A stretch of 20,657 nt of DNA. Origin: Spongospora subterranea. Taxonomy: Eukaryota > Endomyxa > Phytomyxea > Plasmodiophorida > Plasmodiophoridae. Positions 9,311 through 17,205 of this stretch are shown piece by piece (positions within the stretch are counted from its first letter, which is position 1; each line of letters opens with the position of its first letter). Below the pieces are notes generated by a model. That model had not been told where the DNA came from. It ran no database searches and saw only the letters and a program-made list of their open reading frames with translations. Location of the stretch: the NCBI GenBank assembly GCA_900404475.1, contig OUQQ01000357.1, forward strand, positions 4,406-25,062. Reading direction: 5' to 3'. The position numbers were made by a program, and so were the translations under genes.

Positions 9311-10044
9311 CAACTGAGGAGTTTTCCGTCATGGATCAGCTCAGGACTTCGGAAATAATTGAGGTGTACTTGACAGAAACTTGGAACTCGAGGTTCTTCG
9401 CTGATACGTGAAAGTATCCCTCGGATTACAGACAGACGCTCGTGAAGCATAAGAAACGCATTTGTTAAAGGCTGGAGTCGATGTATTTTAACAATAGAAT
9501 GAAAACGAAAATGACGGTCGAGTCGACTACTCCCTGTAAGTGTAACCACAGCTCTATTTAATATCGGATATCAAAAGATGCATACGAAGAATCTTCAGAA
9601 ATACAGTTCAGCGCCCACTCACACCGCCTTTCAACTCCGACCGTAATAGCCATTGATGACGCCATCGATTTTATAATCGCCATGAACGACTGCCAATATA
9701 CTAGAGGCAGACCCACACATGGACGATGGGCGGGACGTGCAGGCAGTTGGCATTCCTTGGGCTAAGGCAGCGACCCCACAAGAGCCCCCACACTCATACT
9801 AACGATACATGGCAGTATCAGGCATCGCTATACACCTATGACGTTACCGATAGACTACTATATGAGTTGGGGGTGGGGGTGCTCTAAATCCCACTCTGTA
9901 CCTGTCGTGTGTTAGGGGGGGTTATAGTCTATGCATCAACAGCATCAACTATCGAGTTTCAGCTAGAAATATCCTTCATATTTGACATAATGGTCTGCCT
10001 TCAATCCTGACCACTTACCCAACAGATTTTGTCACAATCCAGTA
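9311..10044. other. Non-coding intergenic region
   Basis: No exon joins cleanly to the channel gene and no other coding segment is supported. Holds the G-rich imperfect inverted repeat at 9781-9885 and a run of seven G at 9915-9921. The last ~100 bases before 10045 presumably contain the F-box gene promoter; no clear TATA box is seen. Confidence 0.5.
9781..9885. repeat. Imperfect inverted repeat with G-rich arm
   Basis: Left arm agagcccccacactcata (9781-9798) pairs with right arm tatgagttggggg...gtgctct (9861-9885): 7 bases pair perfectly next to the loop, then C5 against either of two G5 runs, then agagc/gctct at the base. The loop is about 62 bases. The G5-T-G5 block plus the G7 run 30 bases further could form a G-quadruplex. 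It could be a small non-autonomous element or a chance structure; no target duplication is evident. Confidence 0.35.
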
Positions 10045-11827
10045 ATGGTGAAGCGACAACGGGAGTCCCCCACTGTTGAATATTCATGTTTTCTCTCGTC
10101 TTCATGTTTGGTTATGGTTTTGGAGTACATTGGCGCATGGGAATGTCTACTGATTGCCAAGGTCTCAAAAGCATGGAGGCGTATTGTCAACCGCCGTATT
10201 CGCAACGAAATCAGCCTTGCCAGGGTGGGCAGCCTGTTGCGCCCTGCTCTTGTCGTGACTGGGAAGGTTCAGACACCTGAGCTGCAAGCGGTTATGGCTG
10301 AAGATGGGCGCCATCTGCTAGTTATCAGAGAAAGACATGGCCATGTGTTTCAGTTCAATCGGGGCACTGTTGGAAACTGGAGGGAAGCGCACTGCAGTGA
10401 AATTGGTGCAGCTGAATTTCTGGGTGCGGGACGTTTATTTCTTCTGCAAAAGACGCTTAGGGATAGGACTGCTGAAGTATGGTTTACAAAGGATTGGACT
10501 AAATGCCCAACAGCTGTTGCACCGAACCTTGAGAATCTTCAACCAATTGGAGTTGACGAACAAGCCAGTGTGATGGTAGTTCCCGGGCAATCAACAACTG
10601 CTCCTCTGAGACTAACGGTGTGGTCTAGGTAGCACAGTACACTCCTCAAGCTCATGACGTCGCGTGTGAAATGCATATTGTTCGTGTAGATGTAGCTTCT
10701 GGCTGTGCAGTTGATGTAGGTTTACCCTGTTGTTGTCGTAGTAACAGTCTAATGATTGAGTAGACTGAAATTCGTTTGTTTTCCGGGAGGCGCTTTGCCC
10801 AGGAGATTTGCATCACTGAAGGGATTGAGGCTATCCGCATTCTTGTTTCTGGACTGCCCCATATGGATACTAACAATGGGTTTTACTCTACCCCTATTTT
10901 GGTGTCGACCCCATTTCTACCACAAGAGCTTCTTGGGCTGACTTTTTCTGAGTTGGCACACTTAGTATCTCCATGCGGTCGATGGTTAAGCTGCGGCTGT
11001 TGGTTAACAAATCCAAACCATGGTGTTCCCGGTGCTTGGTTCACTGCGTCTATTTTCAGTCTTAACCAAAATGGGAAAAATCGTCGGGTTAACTTTTCTG
11101 ATCACGCAAGAAATTCTATCGTTAGCAGTTTCAGTGCAGATGGCAATTATCTCCTCCTTGGATGGAGAGCCCGAAAATCCAGCCTACCTTGGGAGTCCAT
11201 GGTACGTCTGTGTCACTTTGTGTTCCAAATGACATAATGACTCAAATGCAGGACATTTTTGATGTGAGGAAGCTCTTTGATCCCAACAACGAAGGCTCTG
11301 CTCCCGGACAACCCATTTGTAAATTTACTAGGAACTTCAGTCTCAGCGGGGATCCCAATACTCGTCTTGCAATGACTTGGGCAGGAAATTATGTGCTGAT
11401 GGCAGAAGTTACGGGTGTTTGTGTATTAAATCCTCATCAAGGAGGAAGTCTTATGGCAATAATTCGGACAACAGACCTTTCACGTGGAATTTCTGCTTCA
11501 TCGCAATCAAGAATATTAAATTTATACTGTCAAGGCAGGGTAGCTTTAGTGTGGATCCCTACCACCCGGTAAGCCGCGTTAGAAAATGTGATACTCAAAA
11601 ACTGATACCTGCTTAGCAAAGGGAAAATTGGTTCGCTTATATTAAGTGAGCTTTTGACGTGTAAAACGCTGATAACAGTGACATCTCGCATTGCTTTCTG
11701 TGAAACTCTTGGCGAAACTGTATTCGTTGCCGATGACTGTAGGACGGTTTGCCTCAGGTGTCCCAACAACAGCATTCGTGTGTTCGACTGTTGTACGGTT
11801 TCGCCCCAGTGTTTCTCGATTGAATAA
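10045..11827 (+). CDS. F-box protein with beta-propeller-like C-terminal region
   Basis: Five exons: 10045-10575, 10629-10715, 10764-11201, 11252-11568, 11617-11827. They sum to 1,584 nt (527 residues), with introns of 53, 48, 50 and 48 nt; the first carries a CTAAC branch-point-like motif before TAG. After a basic start (MVKRQRESPT) residues about 17-52 form an F-box: LSSSCLVMVLEYIGAWECLL followed by IAKVSKAWRRIVNRRI, with the hallmark V-[CS]-K-x-W-R. F-box proteins dock substrates to Skp1-Cullin ubiquitin ligases. The rest is a series of short beta-strand units such as EDGRHLLVIRERHGHVFQFN, ADGNYLLLGWRARKSSLPWE and WAGNYVLMAEVTGVCVL, resembling WD-like propeller blades but without clear WD dipeptides. 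No specific orthologue is recognised. The last exon, ending in a Cys-rich stretch, is the least certain part; a further downstream exon is possible. Confidence 0.7.
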
Positions 11828-11950
11828 CATTGTATGAACTTTGTATATATAATATATTTGTAAGATATCAACTCTGGCAGAAGGCCAAAAGCCATTAGAC
11901 ACTGGAAATTCATTTTTCCGCACGAACCTAACGTTCCCATCAGATTTCAG

Positions 11951-12337
11951 GATTGGGTATAATCAACAGAGACCATAATACCGGTTTCGTATCCTTGCCA
12001 CAGTGTCAGCGCCCCGAATTACGCGGAAAATACAGGTTTTTTTTCAACAGCAAAACACTTTTCACTTGCAGAAACGAGCTATTCACAAAACTGCTAAATC
12101 AAGGAGCCAACCTCAAAGTGGCTCCAGAGGGTAAGGTATCTTTTCATAAAGAAGTCCAAGCAGCGGGGATTTGCAGGTTTTGATGCATTACCCTGATAGG
12201 ATACTGATTCTGCTAATTATTCGAACGAACCCCAGATCGGCGCCAACGTCTTTTATCGAAAAGCGTCAAAGGAACGACGATTCTGGGGTATGATATTCGA
12301 AATTGGAAAAAGCGAAACAGTTCTGGAGTCTTCCTGA
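11951..12337 (+). CDS. Unidentified exons, candidate multi-exon gene (partial model)
   Basis: A strong acceptor (CTAAC then ATTTCAG, ending 11950) opens exon 11951-12035 reading LGIINRDHNTGFVSLPQCQR. A 36-nt intron (12036-12071) may follow, although the frame is also open through it; then exon 12072-12135 (NELFTKLLNQGANLKVAPEG) and a 64-nt intron to 12199. Exon 12200 onward reads DTDSANYSNEPQIGANVFYR followed by KASKERRFWGMIFEIGKSE, to TGA at 12335. The composition is clearly protein-like and splice phases agree, but I find no 5' exon or ATG, and one or more 3' exons (about 12370-12460, GATASFSGSVSKAGLNW) may be missing. It could be extra exons of the upstream F-box gene or a separate gene. 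Family not recognised. Confidence 0.4.
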
Positions 12338-12541
12338 ATGACGTTCAAGCAACGGTTTAGCAGCGGTGCAACAGCCTCTTTTTCTGGAAGTGTTTCCAAG
12401 GCGGGTTTGAATTGGGACAGTACCAGGGCGGAAGCTCACAGTCAGTAGTAACACCATTTTAGGATACAGGGTGCGACTGATCGCCCCCACACATCAAACC
12501 CAAACTGTATAACCGGGCGGTCACTTGTCACGCACCCCTAC

Positions 12542-14247
12542 ATGGGGCAACATGATAACGATATTGATAACCGCAATCCTAAATCGCTCCAAACAGCATT
12601 TCAGGTGTTCACAGCAGTTAGCAACGGGAGGCAGCAGATCAGTGGCGATGAGGTCAAACAGGCATTAGCCCTAACGGGGATCAACATTGCAGACATCGTT
12701 GGTCCCTGTATTTCACTCTAGTAAAAACTCTTACTGAAATGGCAATCAGGATTTGCGGCATCAGTCTGCAATTTCACAGCCAACATCCTTCTACAATTTT
12801 GAACAATTTTACACGTCAGTAGAAGAAATGGTGTCTTTGCGTAGATAATGTCGTGACTTTCTTACAACTCAGGATTATTGCTACCGATAATTATCCTGTT
12901 TTACCAAACAAATCCCATCTGATAGATTTTTTATCTGGATCATTCGCCGGTGTTGCTGTCACTGTGGTGGGACGTAATAACTAAACTACAAACACAGTCA
13001 ATACCTCAACTAAGTCCACATGGTTGATACAGATCCATTTGATACAGTCAAAGTAAGATTGCAAACTCAACAAGATGCCAGATTTAGAAATGGCCTTCAT
13101 TGTTTGACTAAAACTTTAAAGACGGAAGGAGTCTTGGCGCTGTATAAGGTCAGCTGGGTTTTACCCACTACTACTTACTTATATTCTAAATATGTGAGCT
13201 GCATTAGGGTATGGCTGGTCCATTAATGTCGTTGCCATTGCTGAATGCTGTCGTATTCGGATCCTATGGAATTGCAAAATCGGCCTTTGAGAAATCTGAG
13301 GAGCACTTGTCTGTGGCTGAAATTACAATAGCAGGTATAACTACTGATAAGGTTACTCAAAATGAATGTTGAATGATAAACAGGATCGTTTGCTGGGCTC
13401 ATCAACAGTGTTATCGTGCGTATATCATTTGACTATAATGGCAACGTAAATAATCATTTTTCTAAGGTCGGACCCCTTGAGTTGATTAAAACAAAAATGC
13501 AAATACAATACGGTTTTCGAAATCTGTTGTATTCAAGTCCAATACATTGCACAAGGGAACTACTCAGAATAGAAGGGCTCAATGGCATGTTTAGAGGAAT
13601 GTCGTCCACAGTAATTCGGGAAATCCTCGGATATGGTGGTCAATTTGCGGTTTACGAGCTTGTCAAAAGGGGATTAACAAGCAAAGAAGGATCTATGGGT
13701 GATCTATCGGCAGCCAAATTGATGGTCATGAATTTGCGTCTGGAATTGCACTAATGGTATTGCTGACGTTTTTCTTAGCTGGCCGGTGGAATATCAGGCA
13801 TTGCTGCATGGGCTGTTAGCTACCCTGTATGGATCAGGCATTCTAACTTGCATGTTTGAACTCTTTACCAACCAGTTTGCTTTCCATAGGCTGACTACAT
13901 CAAATCTCAATTACAAGCAATTCCTATTGGTCAGGCGTCGCCATATAAGAAACATCCATGGATTCCAGATGGAGGGGGGATGGACTGCTACAGGCAAATA
14001 GTGTCAAAGAACGGACATAAAGCTGTCTGGGCCGGGTTTGGGCCATGTATAGCAAGGTAAGCCTCGTTCATACAGTACCGACCGGCGATACACTGACGTT
14101 CTCTCATTAATTACAGAGCGTTTCCAGCAAATGCAGCAGGTCGATTCACCATAACTTATCGTACAGGCTTAAAACTAATCCTTTGATAATATAGGGTTCC
14201 TGGCATATGAACTGGCGAGCAATTTCTTATCTAGACATGTTCATTAA
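12542..14247 (+). CDS. Mitochondrial carrier (SLC25), carnitine/acylcarnitine-type, with EF-hand-like N-terminal extension
   Basis: Eleven exons: 12542-12697, 12750-12814, 12873-12973, 13033-13148, 13208-13334, 13384-13415, 13467-13724, 13779-13826, 13890-14056, 14117-14139, 14195-14247. They sum to 1,146 nt, giving 381 residues. The three carrier repeats show the Px[DE]xx[KR] signature: GHPFDTVKVRLQTQ (P109), GPLELIKTKMQIQ (P202) and YPADYIKSQLQ (P301), each starting transmembrane helix pairs of the inner mitochondrial membrane. The end, RAFPANAAGFLAYELA, is the pattern seen in carnitine/acylcarnitine carriers and relatives (SLC25A20/29/45/47/48), which exchange acylcarnitines or basic amino acids. 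Residues 1-75 add a helical extension with an EF-hand-like spacing (FQVFTAVSNGRQQISGDEVK) lacking most Ca-binding acids, so Ca2+ control is doubtful. The gene ends 27 bases from the convergent HAP3 stop. Carrier call is firm; the substrate is inference. Confidence 0.92.
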
Positions 14248-14274
14248 AAAAAATGGATAACTGGTCGGATATTG

Positions 14275-14673
14275 TTAAAGAAGGGGCTCGGAGTGTCCTT
14301 CATGGCTGTGGTCAGTGTCAAGTTTGATCCTTTTATATGATTGCTTGCCCTCAGCGCGCATTACTCTCCGATAGTCTTCCAAGAAGTACTGAAGCAATGG
14401 AATATATTCAACAAAACCTAATGTCCTAAGTGCGTTGAGGATATCATCGCCCGTGATGGTCTTGCGCTTTTCGAACAACAATCTTTCGCTGGCTTCACTG
14501 GTGACAAAACCGATAAATTCCGAGACACACTCTTGCACAACTTCTTTAGCGTCTCGAGCGATTTTTGCACTTTCAGGTAATGGTAGTCTCATTATCCGAC
14601 TGATATTGGCGATGGGCAATAGCCTCTCTTGCTCCCGCACCACTTGCGCTGTGCTGGATCGTGAACCACTCAT
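14275..14673 (-). CDS. HAP3: CCAAT-binding factor subunit B (NF-YB/HAP3)
   Basis: Single exon, 132 residues, from ATG 14673. Residues about 14-104 are the NF-YB histone fold, almost unbroken: [20 protein letters not shown], then [40 protein letters not shown] and [20 protein letters not shown], followed by [10 protein letters not shown]. The LPIANxxRIM start and KxTIxGDDIL motif are diagnostic. The protein pairs with NF-YC (HAP5) and NF-YA (HAP2) in the nucleus to bind CCAAT boxes, and in fungi governs respiratory, iron and nitrogen genes. The N- and C-terminal tails are short, as in yeast-type HAP3. It is convergent with the carrier gene (27 bases between stops), so 3' ends of the transcripts probably overlap. 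Confidence 0.95.
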   Translation of the reverse strand: MSGSRSSTAQVVREQERLLPIANISRIMRLPLPESAKIARDAKEVVQECVSEFIGFVTSEASERLLFEKRKTITGDDILNALRTLGFVEYIPLLQYFLEDYRRVMRAEGKQSYKRIKLDTDHSHEGHSEPLL

Positions 14674-14954
14674 TAACCGAAGTTTGAGGATCGGTCAATC
14701 GGTCGCTCCTGGGGTAATAAGGGAATGATCCTCTGGGTGATAACGGAATGGCCAACTGAATGACTGGAATCGAGCCGTCAATAGTCCGACCGAATTGATG
14801 AATTTGAATTACAGCCAGCCAAGAAATCAACGCGCCAGTCTGGTTGACGCGAATCTATTGTTTTTACGAAATAGACACGGACACGATATACTGCAAGGAA
14901 TAGACAACACTAACATGGATATACATATATATATATTGAGAAATTCTCGAAATA

Positions 14955-15923
14955 TTAAGAGGAATACCTGATTGTTGAACGCCATAGGTCTAACGTGATT
15001 TGGCTTAGGAAAACGGGAATAGAACTAGACTTTAGAAGCAGATCCATCGTCTTTGGTGATAGTGATTTGATGAATTCGGTCTCGATTACCTGCATACTAT
15101 TATCACGGGCGCGTCTGAACAGTAAACATTCTTCTTCGTCGTTAGAGTCGGCAGCAGCGAATATTGATCTGAGTCTATAAAACTCGAAAAGTAAGGATAG
15201 ATCAAAACGCGACGGCGTGGGTCAAACCGATATTCATGTTTGTCGGCAAGGAACTCGACGCGATAGCCAAGTAATTGCATGCAATCGTCTATGAATTGCT
15301 CGGTTTGACGGGTAAAAACCTGCAGATAACTGAACATTAACGCTTTCTGATGAACTCGTTGAAACACACCGCTTTTAAGGTATCGCGGCGCTTCTTCCAT
15401 GAGCTGATCTCTTGGTTAAGTCTTCCGATCTCTACGGTAAGCGCCACTTCGTTCGCTTCTGTACTACTCTGTGTACTCGCGTCAGAAGTTAGCACCTTTT
15501 CTATCAGAAATCAGAAATAAATTTTCAAGTTCCAGTAATACCCATGGATGACTTGACCTTGATCCATTGGACCCCGCTTCAGGCGTAAGACTTTCGTATT
15601 AAGCGGATTAGTTTCGCCCTTAGCCACACGAGCTTCCAATGCTGCTATTGTGTTCAATGCGTCATCGTATTGCCGTTCCCTGATCGCTGCATCACTCTGA
15701 CATTTTACAAGCTGCTCTTTGCATCCTCGCAGGGCGCGAAATTCAGAAAGCAGAGACACTAGCGAGTGGCTATCAATAGAAACAAATTGGGACCCGAGCA
15801 CCAACATATGTGGCTGTGCCCAGCTTACACCGCCATAGAATCGGAGGAGGCGTTCAGCAATGCCCTGACCTGACTCATGAAACCCGCATCTGGGTTCTTG
15901 CCGCTGTCTGAACCGTCGTCCAT
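14955..15923 (-). CDS. MAD1: Spindle assembly checkpoint protein Mad1, short form
   Basis: Five exons (minus): 15923-15829, 15769-15558, 15500-15370, 15319-15228, 15174-14955. They total 750 nt (249 residues), introns 59, 57, 50 and 53 nt. Residues about 33-85 form a coiled coil. A Mad2-interaction motif follows, NTKVLRLKRGP (89-99), the [KR][IVL]xxxxxP pattern with which Mad1 locks closed Mad2. A second coiled coil (120-147) leads to the RWD-like C-terminal head: LKAVFTRQTEQFIDDCMQLL, GYRVEFL, ECLLFRR, QVIETEFIKSL and SSSIPVFLSQITLDLW, matching the Mad1 end (SIPAFLSxLTLxLF). The protein acts at unattached kinetochores and nuclear pores. Most Mad1 proteins are about 700 residues with a long N-terminal coiled coil; here an in-frame TAG lies 18 bases upstream of the ATG, so this form lacks it unless upstream exons exist. 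The RLK motif used for Bub1 binding reads TLK (143-145). Confidence 0.85.
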
Positions 15924-15941
15924 GATCGAGATCAGTCCCGA

Positions 15942-16193
15942 CTAGCTACGACAAGCGAATGTGAGAAAAAAAGTTTGAATGTGAGCCTTGAGGGTACGGT
16001 AGTTGCGCCGACGGGATTGCGCCATGTCTCCACCGTTTCCGTTTTTCTGGGGTTGCGCTGACCCATGAAAATATTTTCTACACAGTCGGTCAAAATAATT
16101 CGAATTCAGATTCATCTTTCCATAATTCTCCATGATCATGCTGTTGTAAATCTCTTTCAACCTAATGACGCGTTTAGTCGCAAATTGCGCCAT
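15942..16193 (-). CDS. Small hypothetical protein between Mad1 and a divergent gene
   Basis: An 83-residue frame from ATG 16193 starts MAQFATKRVIRLKEIYNSMI and is basic and helix-prone, with GKMNLNSNYFDRLCRKYFHG in the middle. An alternative model uses donor GTACCC at about 15995 and acceptor GTCGTAG (52-nt intron), replacing the hydrophobic tail with four residues before a stop just ahead of Mad1. It lies on the same strand, 18 bases before the Mad1 ATG, and its ATG is 22 bases from the ATG of the divergent plus-strand gene, leaving almost no promoter. That crowding suggests one of the two may be an incorrect model. Family not recognised. Confidence 0.35.
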   Translation of the reverse strand: MAQFATKRVIRLKEIYNSMIMENYGKMNLNSNYFDRLCRKYFHGSAQPQKNGNGGDMAQSRRRNYRTLKAHIQTFFLTFACRS

Positions 16194-16215
16194 TGTTTCC
16201 TACTCATCTCTCACG

Positions 16216-17040
16216 ATGCCTTCACTGGCCGCTTCTCTCGCTGATGAATTGTTCCTTTTGAAGATACGTCTGCTTCCTTCTGATTATATACATTTCGGAA
16301 CAAAATCGTGCATCACTCAAAGATGCAAAATCGCCTTATTCGGTTTTCCAAAATGTGCTCATCGAAAGCAGTCAAGGTCAGGCGTATGCTAGCCGTTTAG
16401 AAACTGCGACCAACGAATACATTGTCAGCTTGATGCGCCGTTATACTGACTTGAACCAATCCCGTTAGACATCTGGCGCCTCTGGGATTGTTCTCCCGTC
16501 ATATTCCAGCATCGCTCCCGCCCACAGACCGTCGCAATGATTCTCGCTGGTTCTCTGAAGTCACACAACAAGTTAATCAGCGTCTGATTGTTGTACCCGA
16601 GGTTCGTTTATACCGGGCACAAGTTTAGCAAGTTAATCGCAAGTGCCCGAACCTGTTGTGCTCGGGAATTGTCGGCTAATTCGAAGGCGTTGCGAACAGA
16701 ACCGCATATTCGCCTAACCTGAATCGCAGTTTATGTGATGAGTGCTCTCAATAAATGCTCCAACATCCTATGGGTCGCCTGAATTCTGCATTGTTCTCAA
16801 TACGTCGGCGGCTGTGTCAGTGGCTTGAATACCTGTTTAGTTAATCAGGTTGGAAATGCATCAATCAACGACTCCAGCATATCGTTCAAGGCCCGTTTTC
16901 TTTGCCAGAGGATGGGCGAATCCACTATTGCTGTCGTAGCTACCCCTGTTGATGCATTTCAAACTCGGTTAACCAAACAAATCTGCAAGCCACTGAAACC
17001 GAGCTCAATTTTTGCTTTATTGTTTAAGAGACAGTTCTAA
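16216..17040 (+). CDS. Unidentified multi-exon, coiled-coil-rich protein (model incomplete)
   Basis: ATG 16216 starts MPSLAASLADELFLLK. Exons 16216-16267, 16323-16463 and one from 16510 join in phase (introns 55 and 46 nt). They read SPYSVFQNVLIESSQGQAYA, RLETATNEYIVSLMRRYTDL, then SPSLPPTDRRNDSRWFSEVT. A 52-nt intron (donor GTTAATC, acceptor CACAAG) would lead on to FSKLIASARTCCARELSANS; without it the protein stops at 16628 after 103 residues. Beyond that, protein-like helical pieces continue in changing frames to 17040 (for example QATETELNF near 17010), so there are probably two or more further exons that I could not join. Composition suggests a helical, coiled-coil protein, but I recognise no family. 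It is divergent from the Mad1-side gene. Confidence 0.5.
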
Positions 17041-17205
17041 ACCCAGCAGAACATTGATCTGCCAAATACCTAGTTCTAGACGAGACATGTAGAGAAAATC
17101 AATAAAATCGTTATTTGGCGGATCTGTTCAGTTCTTGTGCCTAAAAGTGACGTAAATGCCTTCATATTGTCAGCTGTTGTTTACACTTTTTATTACAAGA
17201 GGCGT

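Noticed and set aside
9292..9549. Minus-strand 85-residue frame downstream of the channel
   Set aside because: No recognisable motif and overlaps the end of the channel gene; I also tested plus-strand frames there for the Hv1 coiled coil but found no clean splice.
9690..9930. Possible tRNA or structured RNA in the G/C-rich intergenic block
   Set aside because: No T-loop GGTTCGA box or B-box pattern and no cloverleaf pairing; only the long-loop inverted repeat is visible.
11530..11940. 136- and 93-residue minus-strand frames
   Set aside because: Antisense to the last F-box exon, which joins in phase and has better composition.
12266..12490. 74-residue minus-strand frame before the carrier
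   Set aside because: Antisense to the more protein-like plus-strand exon at 12,200-12,337; no motif.
15086..15400. 104-residue minus-strand frame read straight through
   Set aside because: It crosses two Mad1 introns; splicing at 15,320-15,369 and 15,175-15,227 restores the conserved Mad1 head, so the unspliced protein is not real.
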